A DNA stretch of 64,000 nucleotides from RYN-230 sp963711705 (GCA_963711705.1 CAVQFM010000007.1:62001-126000); one strand, 5' to 3'; positions 47,318-56,429 are shown, counted from the first letter of the stretch. Program-made: numbers and translations. Notes: generated by a model from the letters alone, not told the origin.

Positions 47318-48468
47318 TGACCGATACCGGCCTGCGCGACCCGGGTGGTGACCGCCGGCCGGGCGACGACCAGATGCAGCAGGCCGTGGACACAGCGGCC
47401 GCCATCGCCGAGGAAACGGGCAGCCTGGGGCGGCTGGGCCGGCCCATGAACCGGCGCTCCCCGTTCTTCGTCGGCATGATGGCCGCGGCCGGGGTGGCGG
47501 TCACCTACGGGCTGGTCGAGCTGCTGATCCGGGCCCGCTCCGTGCTCGTCCTGATCGGCCTGGCCCTGTTCATCGCGGCCGGCCTGGACCCAGCGGTAAG
47601 CTGGCTGACCCGGCGCCGCCTGCCGCGCTGGTCGGCGGTGATCGTGATCCTGCTCATCGCGGCCGGGGTCGCCGCCGGGTTCATGGCCGCCGCCATCCCC
47701 CCGCTGACCGCCCAGGTCACCGCCCTGATCCACGAGCTGCCGCACTACCTGACCACGCTGCGCGATCACAACTCCGAGGTAGGGCGGCTGAACACCCGCT
47801 TCCATGTCCAGGAGCGGCTGTCCCGGCTGCTGTCCACGCGGGGAACCGCGCTGGTCGGCGGGGTGCTCGGGGCGGGCGAGCTGGTGCTCAGCGCGGCCAG
47901 CTCGGTCCTGGTGGTGATCGTGCTGGTGGTCTACTTCCTGGCCGCGATGCCGCGCATCAAGCTGTTCTTCTACCGGCTCGCGCCGCAGTCCCGGCGGGCC
48001 CGGGTGATCCTCATCGGCGACGAGATCTTCGACAAGGTCGGCGGCTACATGCTGGGGAACTTCCTCACCTCGCTGATCGCCGGCATCGGCACCTGGGCCT
48101 GGCTGGAGATCTTCGGCGTCCCCTACTCGCTGCTGCTCGGCCTGCTGGTAGCCCTGCTGGACCTGATCCCGGTGATCGGGTCCACCATCGGCGGGGCCGT
48201 CGTCTCGCTGGTCGCGCTGACCGTCTCGCTGCCGGTCGCCGTCGCCACCCTGGTCTTCTACATCGCCTACCGGCTGGCCGAGGACTACCTGATCGTGCCG
48301 CGGGTCATGGGCCGGGCGGTGCAGGTGCCCGCGGTCGTCACGGTGCTGGCCGTGCTGGTCGGCGGGGCGCTGATGGGGCTGATCGGCGCGCTGGTGGCCA
48401 TCCCGGCGGCGGCCGCGCTGAGCCTGCTGCTGCACGAGGTGACGTTCCGCCGCCTGGACGCGAGCTGA
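47317..48468 (+). CDS. AI-2E family transporter (PerM-like)
   Basis: Membrane protein of 383 residues of the AI-2E/PerM family, eight predicted membrane segments. Characteristic regions are LVLIGLALFIAAGLDPAVSWLTRRRLPRWSAV near the start, NFLTSLIAGIGTWAWLEIFGVPYSLLLGLLVALLDLIPVIGSTIGG, and YRLAEDYLIVPRVMGRAVQVPAVVTVLAVLVGGALMGLIGALVAIPAAA. Some members export autoinducer-2 or sodium; most have unknown substrates. The GTG at 47317 shares a base with the preceding stop; an ATG at 47374 is the alternative. Directly followed by the flippase-like gene with no gap. Confidence 0.87.
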   Translation: MTDTGLRDPGGDRRPGDDQMQQAVDTAAAIAEETGSLGRLGRPMNRRSPFFVGMMAAAGVAVTYGLVELLIRARSVLVLIGLALFIAAGLDPAVSWLTRRRLPRWSAVIVILLIAAGVAAGFMAAAIPPLTAQVTALIHELPHYLTTLRDHNSEVGRLNTRFHVQERLSRLLSTRGTALVGGVLGAGELVLSAASSVLVVIVLVVYFLAAMPRIKLFFYRLAPQSRRARVILIGDEIFDKVGGYMLGNFLTSLIAGIGTWAWLEIFGVPYSLLLGLLVALLDLIPVIGSTIGGAVVSLVALTVSLPVAVATLVFYIAYRLAEDYLIVPRVMGRAVQVPAVVTVLAVLVGGALMGLIGALVAIPAAAALSLLLHEVTFRRLDAS

Positions 48469-49783
48469 ATGAGCGGGCCGGACCAGCCGCCGGCCAGCGC
48501 GCGGGGCGGTCGGCTGGCGCGCTGGTTCCGGCACGCCCGGCGGCCGATCCGCTACGTGGTCGTGCTGTTCATCCTGGCCCTGATCGTCGAGTACCTGGTC
48601 ATCCCCGAACTGGTCGGGGCGAGCAAGGATCTGTACCTGCTGGGCCGGGTGGGCGTGTTCTGGGCGGTGGCCGGCGTGGTGCTGGAGCTGGTCTCCCTGT
48701 TCTGCTACGCGGTGCTGACCCGGGCGCTGCTGCCCGCGGCGGGCCGGCCCGGCCTGGTCCGGCTGTTCGGCATCGACCTGTCCGCGGCCGCGGTCGCGCA
48801 CGTCATCCCGGCCGGGACGATCGGCAGCGCGGGAGTCGGCTACCAGCTGTTCACCTCCGAAGGGCTGGACGGCACCGACGTCGGCGTGATGATGGCGACC
48901 AAGGGCATGGGCTCCACCGTGGTGCTGAACGTGCTGCTGTGGCTGGCCCTGGTGATCTCCATCCCGGTGGCCGGGTTCCGGCCGCTGTACGGCACGGTGG
49001 CCATCGTCGGCGCGATCCTGCTGGCCGCGATCGCCGCCCTGGTGGTCGGCTTCACCCGGGGTGGCCCGCGGGCCGCGCGCATCGTCCGGGCCATCGGCGA
49101 CAGAATCCCCAAGGTCGGCGGCGAGAAGCTGGAAAAGATCGTGCTGCAGGCCAGCGACTCGCTGCGCGGCCTGGCCACCGACCGGCGGGTCCTGGTCAGC
49201 TCGCTGACCTGGGCATCCCTCAACTGGCTGCTTGACGCGGCGTCGCTGTGGTGCTTCATCGCCGCATTCGGCCACTTCACCGACCCGGTCGGGCTGTTCG
49301 CCGCGTACGGGATCGCCAACGTGCTCGGCGCCATCCCGATCAGCCCGGCCGGGCTGGGGGTGATCGACTCGCTGACCCCGGTGCTGCTGGTCAGCTTCGG
49401 GCTGACCCGGAGCGTGGCCATCCTGGGCGTGCTCGCCTGGCGGCTGGTGAACTTCTGGCTGCCCATCCCGGCCGGGGCGGCCTCCTACGTAGCGCTCAAG
49501 GTGCCGCGCGGCTCCGGCTGGGCCGCGACGCGCCAGGCCGTGACCGACCTGGTCCGCCGGGACCGGCCGGACGCGGAGCCCAAGCCGGACCGGGCCCGAG
49601 CCGGACGCGGCGCCCGAGCCGGACCCGGAGCCCAAGCCGGACCCGGGAGCGGACCGGAGCCAGGACCCGGCGCCCGAGCCGGACGCGGCGCCCCGCCAGG
49701 CCGCCGAGGACGCGCCGGGCCGGCCCGGGCCTCCCCTGGTGGAACCAGACCCGCCAGGGGAGGGGACCTGGCGGGCCTGGTAG
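48469..49783 (+). CDS. LPG-synthase-transmembrane (UPF0104) flippase-like protein, frameshift in tail
   Basis: Membrane protein of the UPF0104/AglD-MprF transmembrane family, about 438 residues with eight membrane segments. Family stretches are AHVIPAGTIGSAGVGYQLF, LTWASLNWLLDAASLWCFIAAFG and GIANVLGAIPISPAGLGVIDSLTPVLL. It may move lipid-linked compounds across the membrane. The core ends near residue 370. In the acidic tail one extra base in CGGGCCC (49591-49597) shifts the frame. The shifted frame gives a sensible Pro/Glu/Asp repeat tail (PEPDAAPEPDPEPKPDP) ending at TAG 49783, while the original frame runs on to 50184 antisense to the sigma gene. 1315 nt is 3n+1. Confidence 0.82.
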
Positions 49784-49819
49784 CGGTAATGCCGGGTGGG
49801 TGTGGCGGCGCGCAGCCGT

Positions 49820-50701
49820 TCAGGCGACCGCGCGCTGGCCTGCTGGCTCGGGCAGCTCGAGGATCCGCTGCCGCAGGAAACCGAGGGCGTGGGCGAGCAG
49901 CCGTGACACGTGCATCTGGGATATGCCAAGGTGGCGGCCGATCTCGGCCTGGGTCATGTCGCCGTAGAAACGCATCAGCAGGATCCGCTGCTCGCGGCGG
50001 GGCAGCTCATCCCAGTGCACCGCCAGCGCCTCCATGGACAGGGTGTGCTCCATGTGCGGGTCGTCCTCACCGAGCAGGTCGGCGAGGCTGGCCGTCTCGG
50101 GCTGGCCGGCCAGCGGCGCATCCAGTGAGGCCGGCTGGAGCAGCATGTCGGCCTGGAGCGCCTCGCGTACCTCGGCCTCGGTGAATCCCAGATGCTCGGC
50201 GAGTTCTGCGTCACGCGGGCCCCGGCCGAGCTGCTGAGTGAGCTGGCGGATCCCCTCACGCACTTCCAGCAGCCGTTCCTGAACCGGCCGCTCGACATGG
50301 ACCTGCCACCGCTTGTCGCGGAAGTATCGCTTGATCTCGCCGGTGATGCAGGGCTGGGCGTAAGCGGCCAGGCTGCGGCCGACACCCGGGTCGAAGTTAT
50401 TGATCGCCTTGAGCAAGCCCACGTAGCCGACCTGCATCAGGTCCTCGTGTGGCTCGGGGCTGCGCCGGTACCGGTTGGCGCACGAGCGGACCAGGCTGCG
50501 GTACCGCTCCACCAGCACCTCGCAGGCGGCGGCACGCTGGGCGCTGCCGGCCGGCTCGGACCGGATCATGCCGAGTAGCTCGTCATCGGTTCGCTGAGCC
50601 AGCGGGCCCCCCAGCTCGCGGCCGGGCACCTCGTCCGCAGCGAGGCGGTCAGCCTGGGCCGGACGGTCCGTGCCGATGTGCCGCACAGCAAATGTTTCCA
50701 T
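49820..50701 (-). CDS. SigB/SigF-family RNA polymerase sigma factor
   Basis: Alternative sigma-70 factor of 293 residues, of the stress and sporulation (SigB/SigF/SigG) type. Region 2 is LVRSCANRYRRSPEPHEDLMQVGYVGLLKAINNFDPGVGRSLAAYAQPCITGEIKRYFRDKRWQVHV, region 3 follows and region 4 ends with MTQAEIGRHLGISQMHVSRLLAHAL. It lacks region 1. Such factors are held by RsbW-like anti-sigma ATPases and released by STAS proteins; a STAS-like fragment lies 950 bp away and an RsbW-like gene at 30.8 kb. ATG at 50701; no strong ribosome site is visible. A second, similar block of sequence lies 45 bp upstream. Confidence 0.92.
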   Translation of the reverse strand: METFAVRHIGTDRPAQADRLAADEVPGRELGGPLAQRTDDELLGMIRSEPAGSAQRAAACEVLVERYRSLVRSCANRYRRSPEPHEDLMQVGYVGLLKAINNFDPGVGRSLAAYAQPCITGEIKRYFRDKRWQVHVERPVQERLLEVREGIRQLTQQLGRGPRDAELAEHLGFTEAEVREALQADMLLQPASLDAPLAGQPETASLADLLGEDDPHMEHTLSMEALAVHWDELPRREQRILLMRFYGDMTQAEIGRHLGISQMHVSRLLAHALGFLRQRILELPEPAGQRAVA

Positions 50702-50748
50702 GGAGAAAGAGTGTCACGACGCAGTACACGGCGCAAGTGTTTCCATGC
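50688..50748. repeat. Direct repeat spanning the sigma gene start
   Basis: GCAAATGTTTCCATGG (50688-50703) covers the start codon of the sigma gene on the other strand. GCAAGTGTTTCCATGC (50733-50748) matches it in 14 of 16 bases. The upstream copy reproduces the first codons of the gene. A shorter identical block, GCAAGTGTTTC, recurs at 51580-51590. Confidence 0.65.
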
Positions 50749-50795
50749 GGAAAATTTTGCTGAGCAGGTTCGCGCAGGCCAGGCGGCTGGGCCGG

Positions 50796-51236
50796 TCACG
50801 CCGGGCGTGCCGCCAGCTCTCCCAGCCCGCGGATCAGGGCGTCCCGGCCTTCCGGAGTCATCGCCTGCAACATCTCGGCGAGGGCGGCGCGCCGCTGATC
50901 GCGGACCCAGGCGGCCAGCCGCCGCCCGGACTCGGTGAGCAGCAGCACGATCTCCCGGCGGCTGCCCACGGCCCGGTCCCGGGTGAGCAAGCCCGCTACT
51001 TCCATCCGGTCACACAGCCTGCTGGTGGCCGAGGCGGACGCGCCCACCAGGGCGGCCAGCCGGTTCAGGTTCAGGTTGCCCGCCCGGTCGATGATCAGCA
51101 GCGCGCGCAGCTGGGCGGGCGGCACCGTCGAGCCGATCTTCTCCACTGCCCGCTCGGCCGCTTCCACCAGCGCGGTCAGGCCCTGCTCGGCCGGGTCGCC
51201 GTCGAGCTGCTGGCCACGGCCGGGGCCACGGAACAT
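50796..51236 (-). CDS. MarR-family regulator
   Basis: Winged-helix regulator of about 146 residues. Recognition region: LRALLIIDRAGNLNLNRLAALVGASASATSRLCDRMEVAGLLTRDRAVGSRREIVLLLTESGRRL, with the wing around GSRREI. It lies just upstream of the sigma gene and in the same direction (94 bp apart), so it may regulate itself or the sigma factor. ATG at 51236 has GGGG six bases upstream; a GTG at 51248 is the alternative. Ligand unknown. Confidence 0.83.
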   Translation of the reverse strand: MFRGPGRGQQLDGDPAEQGLTALVEAAERAVEKIGSTVPPAQLRALLIIDRAGNLNLNRLAALVGASASATSRLCDRMEVAGLLTRDRAVGSRREIVLLLTESGRRLAAWVRDQRRAALAEMLQAMTPEGRDALIRGLGELAARPA

Positions 51237-51654
51237 GTCAGACCCCACGCGGGCTCACCGCCGACCCGCCATCGCCGCCGGGCCAGCGCCCCGGGCTGAG
51301 CGTCCGCCCGGAGCTGGTCAGCGCTGGCATCGGGGTACCCGGACCCGCGGTCGCCCCTCGCCCAGCTGCCACCCTGGTCTCCTTCCTGGCCAGCGTGCTG
51401 CCCGCCCTCGCCCATCCGGTGCTGCCGCACTACCCGTGGTTGGCGCGGCTACACCGGCTGGCGCCGACTACCGGTGCCCGCCGACGGCCAGACGTGCTTT
51501 ACGGCAGGCCAACGGAACGTAATGAGCACCGTGGCACTGGCCGCGGACGGCCGGCACCCCAGCGCAACAGTGACATATGGCAAGTGTTTCTACCTAGACT
51601 TTCTCGCCGTGGAACGGTCAGTCACGGGGGCAGCCGCCGCCGCGCCGCGCCATC

Positions 51655-51786
51655 GTGCGGCTCACGGCTGGAAACGGCGCGGCCGCGCTGGTCCAGATGC
51701 ACGACGTGCCACCGCAGCTGCGTGCGGTGCTGGAGATCATCGGCTGGGACAGCATCCCCGGGCTGGCCGTCACCGGGCCCGGCTGA
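51655..51786 (+). pseudogene. Possible STAS (anti-sigma antagonist) gene remnant
   Basis: In the 543-bp space between the MarR gene and the EcsC-like gene (51249-51791) the only protein-like signal is a plus-strand frame ending at TGA 51786. It encodes VRLTAGNGAAALVQMHDVPPQ followed by LRAVLEIIGWDSIPGLAVT. The second part resembles the C-terminal helix and strand of STAS anti-anti-sigma proteins. The frame is closed upstream by TAG at 51595, so the N-terminal two thirds are missing or frame-shifted. If real, it is a broken antagonist beside a SigB/F-type sigma gene. Evidence is modest. The rest of the gap shows nothing convincing. Confidence 0.35.
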
Positions 51787-51791
51787 CCGGC

Positions 51792-52595
51792 TCAGCGAGG
51801 CCACTGGTTCCCCTGTACCGACCGGCGGCGCAGGTCATCGCGCACATCATGGCCGAGCCTTCGGGTTTCCTGCCGGTTCAGCAGCGCACCCGCGGCCGCC
51901 CCGGTCAGCAGCGGGCCCAGCGACGCGGCGCTGCGCCCGGCGCGGACCAGCAGCCTGCGCTCCAGGCGCCTGCGCAACGGCGAGCCCACGGCCAGCACCA
52001 GGCCGCCGGGCACCACCGAGACGCCCCGCCGGTGCGCCCACGCCGCCAGGTAGGACAGGGCCCGCTCGGGCGCCGAGCCCGGGGCCCGCATCCCGTACAC
52101 CTCATGCAGCTCGGCCACCAGCTTGACCTCGATGCCGACCAGGGCCAGCGTCTCCACCGCCAGCTCGACCGGGGCGGCCGGCAACGGCAGGAACATGGCC
52201 CCGCCGACCGCCGCACCCACCGAGGCCGCGGCCCGCGACGAGCCCTTGATCAGCGCGTCCGCCAGCTCCTCGGGGCCCAGGCCGGGGAACTGGGCGCGCA
52301 GTGTGGCCTGGTCCCGCACCGGCAGCCGGGGCGCCATGGCGAGCGTCTCGCTGGTCAGCCACCGGCCACCGGACCGTACGCCGTGCCAGCCAGCCCGGCC
52401 GCCCCGGCGGGCCACCCGGAAGGTGGCCACTCGCAGACGGCGCACCCGGCCGGGCTCTTCGGTCAGCTCGCCGACCAGCTCGGCGACCTCCCCGGGCAGC
52501 GCCTGGTCGGTCAGGTCCGGCAGCTGGCTGGCAGGTTCGGCTGGCTGGTCGGTCAATTCCGCTGGTTTCCGGGCACCCCGGCCGGGTTTGCTCAT
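51792..52595 (-). CDS. EcsC-like/uncharacterised protein
   Basis: Protein of 267 residues. The N-terminal ~60 residues are polar and Pro/Glu-rich (LTDQPAEPASQLPDLTDQALPGEVAELVGEL). The middle contains GAAVGGAMFLPLPAAPVELAVETLALVGIEVKLVAELHEVYG, which resembles the hydrophobic core of EcsC-type proteins. The Arg-rich C-terminus follows. I am not certain of the family. No signal peptide. It is divergent from ligD with 123 bp between, and its ATG at 52595 has no strong ribosome site. Confidence 0.65.
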   Translation of the reverse strand: MSKPGRGARKPAELTDQPAEPASQLPDLTDQALPGEVAELVGELTEEPGRVRRLRVATFRVARRGGRAGWHGVRSGGRWLTSETLAMAPRLPVRDQATLRAQFPGLGPEELADALIKGSSRAAASVGAAVGGAMFLPLPAAPVELAVETLALVGIEVKLVAELHEVYGMRAPGSAPERALSYLAAWAHRRGVSVVPGGLVLAVGSPLRRRLERRLLVRAGRSAASLGPLLTGAAAGALLNRQETRRLGHDVRDDLRRRSVQGNQWPR

Positions 52596-52718
52596 GTGGT
52601 ACGGCTACCCGCTTCGGGCGGGCCTACGCGGCGCGGGCCGGGCTGGCCGGTGCCGGGCCCGGCTCCGGGCTGCGGTTACCCTGCGATGAGCGGGCCCGGC
52701 CACGGCTGGAGGTCACCG

Positions 52719-54305
52719 ATGCCCGACAAGCTCGCGCGCTATCAGCGCAAGCGGGATTTCCGCCGCACGCCGGAGCCTGCCGGCCAGCCAGCCCCGGCCC
52801 GCCCGGGCGGCGCGGCCGATGCCGCGCCGCGGTTCGTCGTGCAGCGGCACCGCGCCCGCCGGCTGCACTACGACCTGCGCTTCGAGATCGGCGGGGTGCT
52901 GGCCAGCTGGGCGGTGCCGAAGGGCCCCACGCTCGATCCGGCGGTCAAGCGCATCGCGGTGCACGTGGAGGACCACCCGATCGAGTACCTGAACTTCGAG
53001 GGGGTGATCCCGCGCGGCGAGTATGGCGCGGGTGACGTGATCGTCTGGGACCGGGGTACCTGGGAGCCGCACGCCACGGACGATCCCGCCGCGTCGGTGG
53101 CCGCCGGTGAGCTGCACGCCGACGTGTGGGGCGAGAAGCTGCGCGGCCGGCTGATTCTGGTGCAGACCGACGGCGACCAGTGGCTGCTGCTGCACAAGCA
53201 CGACGAGTACGCGGTCCCGGGCTGGGACCCGGAGGACTATCCGGCATCCGTGCTCAGCGGGCGCACCAGCGACGAGGTCAAGGCCGACCCGGAGCGGATC
53301 TGGCGGGCCGACCTGCCCCCGGCCCAGGCCTCGGTGCCGGTGCGGCGCACCATCCCCGCGGCCACCGCGGCCGACCTGGCCCGCCTGGACGAACTCGGCT
53401 CGGGCGGCAGCTGGCCGGTCTTCGGCCGCGAGCTGCGGCTGACCAACCTGGACAAGGCGCTGTTCCCGGCCCGCCCCGGCGGCGACCCGGTGACGAAGCG
53501 CCAGCTCATCCGCTACACCGCGGAGATCGCCCCGGTGGCCGTGCCCTACCTGGCCGGGCGGCCACTGAACATGCACCGGTTCCCGGGCGGCGCGGATACC
53601 AAGGGTTTCTGGCACAAGCAGCTGCCCGACCACGCCCCGGACTGGCTGCCACGCTGGCATGACCCGTCCGCCGGGCCGGGCAAGACATCGACCTACCTGG
53701 TGGTGGACGAGCCCGCCGCGCTGGTCTGGGCGGCGAACTTCGGCGCGCTGGAATGGCATGCCTGGACCGCGCCGGCCGCCCACCCGGACCGGCCCAGCTA
53801 CGCGCTCATCGACATCGACCCCGGGCCCGCCACCTCCTGGGCCGACGTGCTGGTGCTGGCCCGGCTGCACCACACCGCCCTGGACCATCTGGGGGTACGG
53901 GGCCAGCCCAAGCTGACCGGGCGCCGGGGCATCCAGATCTGGATCCCCATCGCGCCCGGACCAGGGTTCGACGAGACCCGGGCCTGGGTGGAGCAGCTGT
54001 CCAAGGCCATTGGCGCGGTGGTCCCGAAGCTGGTCAGCTGGAAGTGGGACGTGCGCGACCGGGGCGGGCTGGCCCGGCTCGACTACACCCAGAACACGAA
54101 GATCAAGACGCTCGTCGCGCCGTACAGCCCGCGGGCCGCGGCCGGGGCCCCGGTATCCGCGCCGATCGGCTGGGACGAACTCGACGATCCGGCGCTGCGG
54201 CCAGACGGGTTCACCATCACCGGGATGCCCGCCCGGGTGGCCGAGCGCGGCGACCTGTTCCGGCCGGTACTGGACGGCGGCCAGGTGCTGCCGCCGATCA
54301 GCTAG
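52719..54305 (+). CDS. ligD: LigD-like protein: 3'-phosphoesterase plus polymerase domains
   Basis: DNA end-processing enzyme of non-homologous end joining, 528 residues. The N-terminal phosphoesterase (about 38-180) keeps RHRARRLHYDLRFE (H44, H50, D52) and VPRGEYG-like GVIPRGEYGAGDVIVWDRGTW; it trims 3' ribonucleotides. The polymerase domain (about 235-525) has LTNLDKALFP, RFPGG, the metal Asp pair in IDIDPG (~366-368) and KLTGRRGIQIWIPI. There is no ATP-dependent ligase domain and no Ku gene in the window, so both must come from elsewhere. ATG at 52719 has GGAGG six bases upstream; the frame is open far upstream but unconserved there. Confidence 0.92.
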   Translation: MPDKLARYQRKRDFRRTPEPAGQPAPARPGGAADAAPRFVVQRHRARRLHYDLRFEIGGVLASWAVPKGPTLDPAVKRIAVHVEDHPIEYLNFEGVIPRGEYGAGDVIVWDRGTWEPHATDDPAASVAAGELHADVWGEKLRGRLILVQTDGDQWLLLHKHDEYAVPGWDPEDYPASVLSGRTSDEVKADPERIWRADLPPAQASVPVRRTIPAATAADLARLDELGSGGSWPVFGRELRLTNLDKALFPARPGGDPVTKRQLIRYTAEIAPVAVPYLAGRPLNMHRFPGGADTKGFWHKQLPDHAPDWLPRWHDPSAGPGKTSTYLVVDEPAALVWAANFGALEWHAWTAPAAHPDRPSYALIDIDPGPATSWADVLVLARLHHTALDHLGVRGQPKLTGRRGIQIWIPIAPGPGFDETRAWVEQLSKAIGAVVPKLVSWKWDVRDRGGLARLDYTQNTKIKTLVAPYSPRAAAGAPVSAPIGWDELDDPALRPDGFTITGMPARVAERGDLFRPVLDGGQVLPPIS

Positions 54306-55669
54306 CCAGATCCGCTTGGGGACGGCGCGGCCGGCGCCGGTTGCGGGGCTGGCTCGGCCGTGGAGTCCGCGGCCGGTGCGGGCGTCAGCCGGATCGAGAC
54401 CACGTAGGCCACCACGACGGAAACGATAGCCAGCGGCATCACCTGCAGGCCATCAGCGGACAGCAGCAGCGTGGCCAGCAGTACTGAGGTCATCGGCAGC
54501 CGCAGCATCGCCACGCTCATCGCGCCGATGCCCATGGCCACCCCGGCCACCAGGGGCAGGCCAGGCAGATGGGACAGGGCGATCCCGCCCGCCGCGCCGA
54601 TGAACATGGCCGGGAAGATCGGGCCGCCGCGGAACGAGCTGAGCGACGTGCCGTAGGCCAGCCCCTTGCACACCAGGAGCAGCACCAGCGCGCCCACGGT
54701 GTAGCCAGCGCTGTGGTCGATCAGCGGGCCGAGGGCGTCCTGCCCGGAGAACAGCACGTCGGATGAGCCCTTTCCGGTGCCCGCCGCGTACGCGATGGCC
54801 AGGCCCGCGACAGCCAGGCCGGCCAGCGGCGTGAGCAGCAGCATCTTGCGCTCGACGTGGCCGCGGAGGAACAGCCCGAGCCAGCGGATCCCGCCGCCGA
54901 CCAGCGCGCCCAGCACGCCAATTGCCACCGACCAGCCGAACTCGCCGATGGTGGGCGGCCCCAGGTGCGGCAGGTTCGGGATGGCCAGCGAGAACGTGCC
55001 CAGCCCGGTCAGGCTGTCCAGGCCGGTGAAGATGAGCGAGCCGATGCCCGCGGCCAGCAGGCCGGGCAGCAGCACGATTTCCAGCGTGGCGCCGCCCAGC
55101 CCGGACGCTTCCATCAGCAGGAAGGCACCGAGCAGCGGCGAGCCGAGGAGCGTGCTGATGGCCGCGAAGCTGCCCGCGGCGGCCACCATGGCACTGGCCC
55201 GGGCGGGCGCGTCCCGGTTGGCCAGCCGGATCGCAAGGACACCCAGCCCGCCGCCCAGCGCGATCAGCGGCGCCTCCGGCCCGAGCACCACACCCAGGCT
55301 CAGCGTGGCCAGGGCCGCGAGCACCACGCCGGGCAGCTCGGCCGGGCCCGGGGCGCCCTCGCCGGCCTTGAACCCGTCGGCCGGCGAGTGGCCACCCCGG
55401 CCGGGCAGGTACTTGATGGTCAGCGCGACCAGCACCCCGGCCACGGCCAGCGGCAGCAGCGGCCACCACAACGGTTCGGCGTGGAAACCCAGCCCTTTGG
55501 GCAGATCGGTGAAGATCCACCCCTGCAGCTTGCTGACCAGTGCAAGGAAGCCATAGGCGATCGCGGAGATGGGCGCGCCGATGAGCGCGGCCAGCACCAG
55601 CAGCACCAGGTAGCCGCGGGTACGCAGCGCGGCCAGCGGGCTGGCTGTGGTCCTGGCTGGGGTGGTCAT
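54302..55669 (-). CDS. ClC-family chloride channel/transporter
   Basis: ClC chloride channel or Cl-/H+ antiporter, 455 residues, about ten to twelve membrane segments. The anion-path motifs are variants: GPEAP at LGVVLGPEAPLIALGGG (the gating Glu is kept), GSPLLGAFLLMEA, and RGGPIFPAMFIGAAGG. The C-terminus is Ala/Pro-rich; no CBS domains. Whether it is a channel or exchanger cannot be decided. The ATG at 55669 overlaps the GAP-family stop (ATGA), so the two membrane proteins are coupled. Overlaps ligD by 4 bp tail to tail. Confidence 0.88.
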   Translation of the reverse strand: MTTPARTTASPLAALRTRGYLVLLVLAALIGAPISAIAYGFLALVSKLQGWIFTDLPKGLGFHAEPLWWPLLPLAVAGVLVALTIKYLPGRGGHSPADGFKAGEGAPGPAELPGVVLAALATLSLGVVLGPEAPLIALGGGLGVLAIRLANRDAPARASAMVAAAGSFAAISTLLGSPLLGAFLLMEASGLGGATLEIVLLPGLLAAGIGSLIFTGLDSLTGLGTFSLAIPNLPHLGPPTIGEFGWSVAIGVLGALVGGGIRWLGLFLRGHVERKMLLLTPLAGLAVAGLAIAYAAGTGKGSSDVLFSGQDALGPLIDHSAGYTVGALVLLLVCKGLAYGTSLSSFRGGPIFPAMFIGAAGGIALSHLPGLPLVAGVAMGIGAMSVAMLRLPMTSVLLATLLLSADGLQVMPLAIVSVVVAYVVSIRLTPAPAADSTAEPAPQPAPAAPSPSGSG

Positions 55670-56316
55670 AGCGCCACCGCCAGCAGGTAGCTGCTCTTGC
55701 CCACCAGCCACAGGCCGAGCAGCAGCGACAGCGCGACGATCACTGGGTCGCGGTGCGTGTCCATCCAGGCCCGCAACTGCCGGAACCGGGCCCCCGCGGC
55801 GGCCGGGGCGAACGTCGCGTACAGCTCCATCGTCAGGTAACTCGACGTGGCCAGCAGGAAGAAGACCACCAGGACCAGGTAGTCACCCGCGGTGGACAGG
55901 CTGGCCGAGCAGATCGTCGCCGCCCCGGCGCCGACCAGCACCCAGGGCTGCAGGAATGCGGCCAGCCCGGCCGCGGACCACAGCGACATCCGGTCCAGCC
56001 GGGCGGCCCAGGCCGGCGGCTTGCGCGGGCGGCCCCGCCGACGCCACTGACGCGCCGCGATGCCGATCAGCACCAGGCCCGCGGCCAGCTTGACGGCCAG
56101 CGCTGCGGTGGACGGGGCGGTGGCTTGCTGGACCGGCTCGCCGTTGGTCAGCAGCAGGACGCCCGCGGTCACCGCGACCAGGCAGGCCAGCCAGCCCAGA
56201 ATGTAAGCCAGGCCTTTGATGATCCCCCGTTCCGCGCCCAGGACCAGGATGAACGCGGTGAGCGGAAACGGCTCAAGGGTGATCCCGAGCCCGATGAGCA
56301 CAAGATCGATCACCAT
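55666..56316 (-). CDS. GAP-family (Sap-like) membrane protein
   Basis: Membrane protein of 216 residues with six hydrophobic segments, of the GAP (Sap, sulfolipid-1-addressing protein) family. Characteristic parts are ITLEPFPLTAFILVLGAERGIIKGLAYILGWLACL at the start and GLAAFLQPWVLVGAGAATI in the middle. The mycobacterial Sap protein helps place a sulfolipid on the surface; most relatives are uncharacterised. It is coupled to the ClC gene. ATG at 56316 with GGAGCGG upstream. Confidence 0.8.
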   Translation of the reverse strand: MVIDLVLIGLGITLEPFPLTAFILVLGAERGIIKGLAYILGWLACLVAVTAGVLLLTNGEPVQQATAPSTAALAVKLAAGLVLIGIAARQWRRRGRPRKPPAWAARLDRMSLWSAAGLAAFLQPWVLVGAGAATICSASLSTAGDYLVLVVFFLLATSSYLTMELYATFAPAAAGARFRQLRAWMDTHRDPVIVALSLLLGLWLVGKSSYLLAVAL

Positions 56317-56429
56317 GTGTTTACCGCTCCGGGCGGGCCTCTGCCGACCGCCTGACCATCAGGGGCTCACCAGCCACCATGGCCAGCCGGGGAACAGTCC
56401 ACCTCACCCGTACCGGGTGACGTCCCGGA

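Noticed and set aside
46855..49929. 1024-codon minus-strand open frame opposite the membrane operon
   Set aside because: It is antisense to three clear membrane-protein genes and reads as low-complexity Gln/Arg/Asp/His sequence; a typical high-GC shadow frame.
52686..52721. Earlier ATG at 52686 for ligD
   Set aside because: It lacks a ribosome site, while GGAGG lies six bases before the ATG at 52719.
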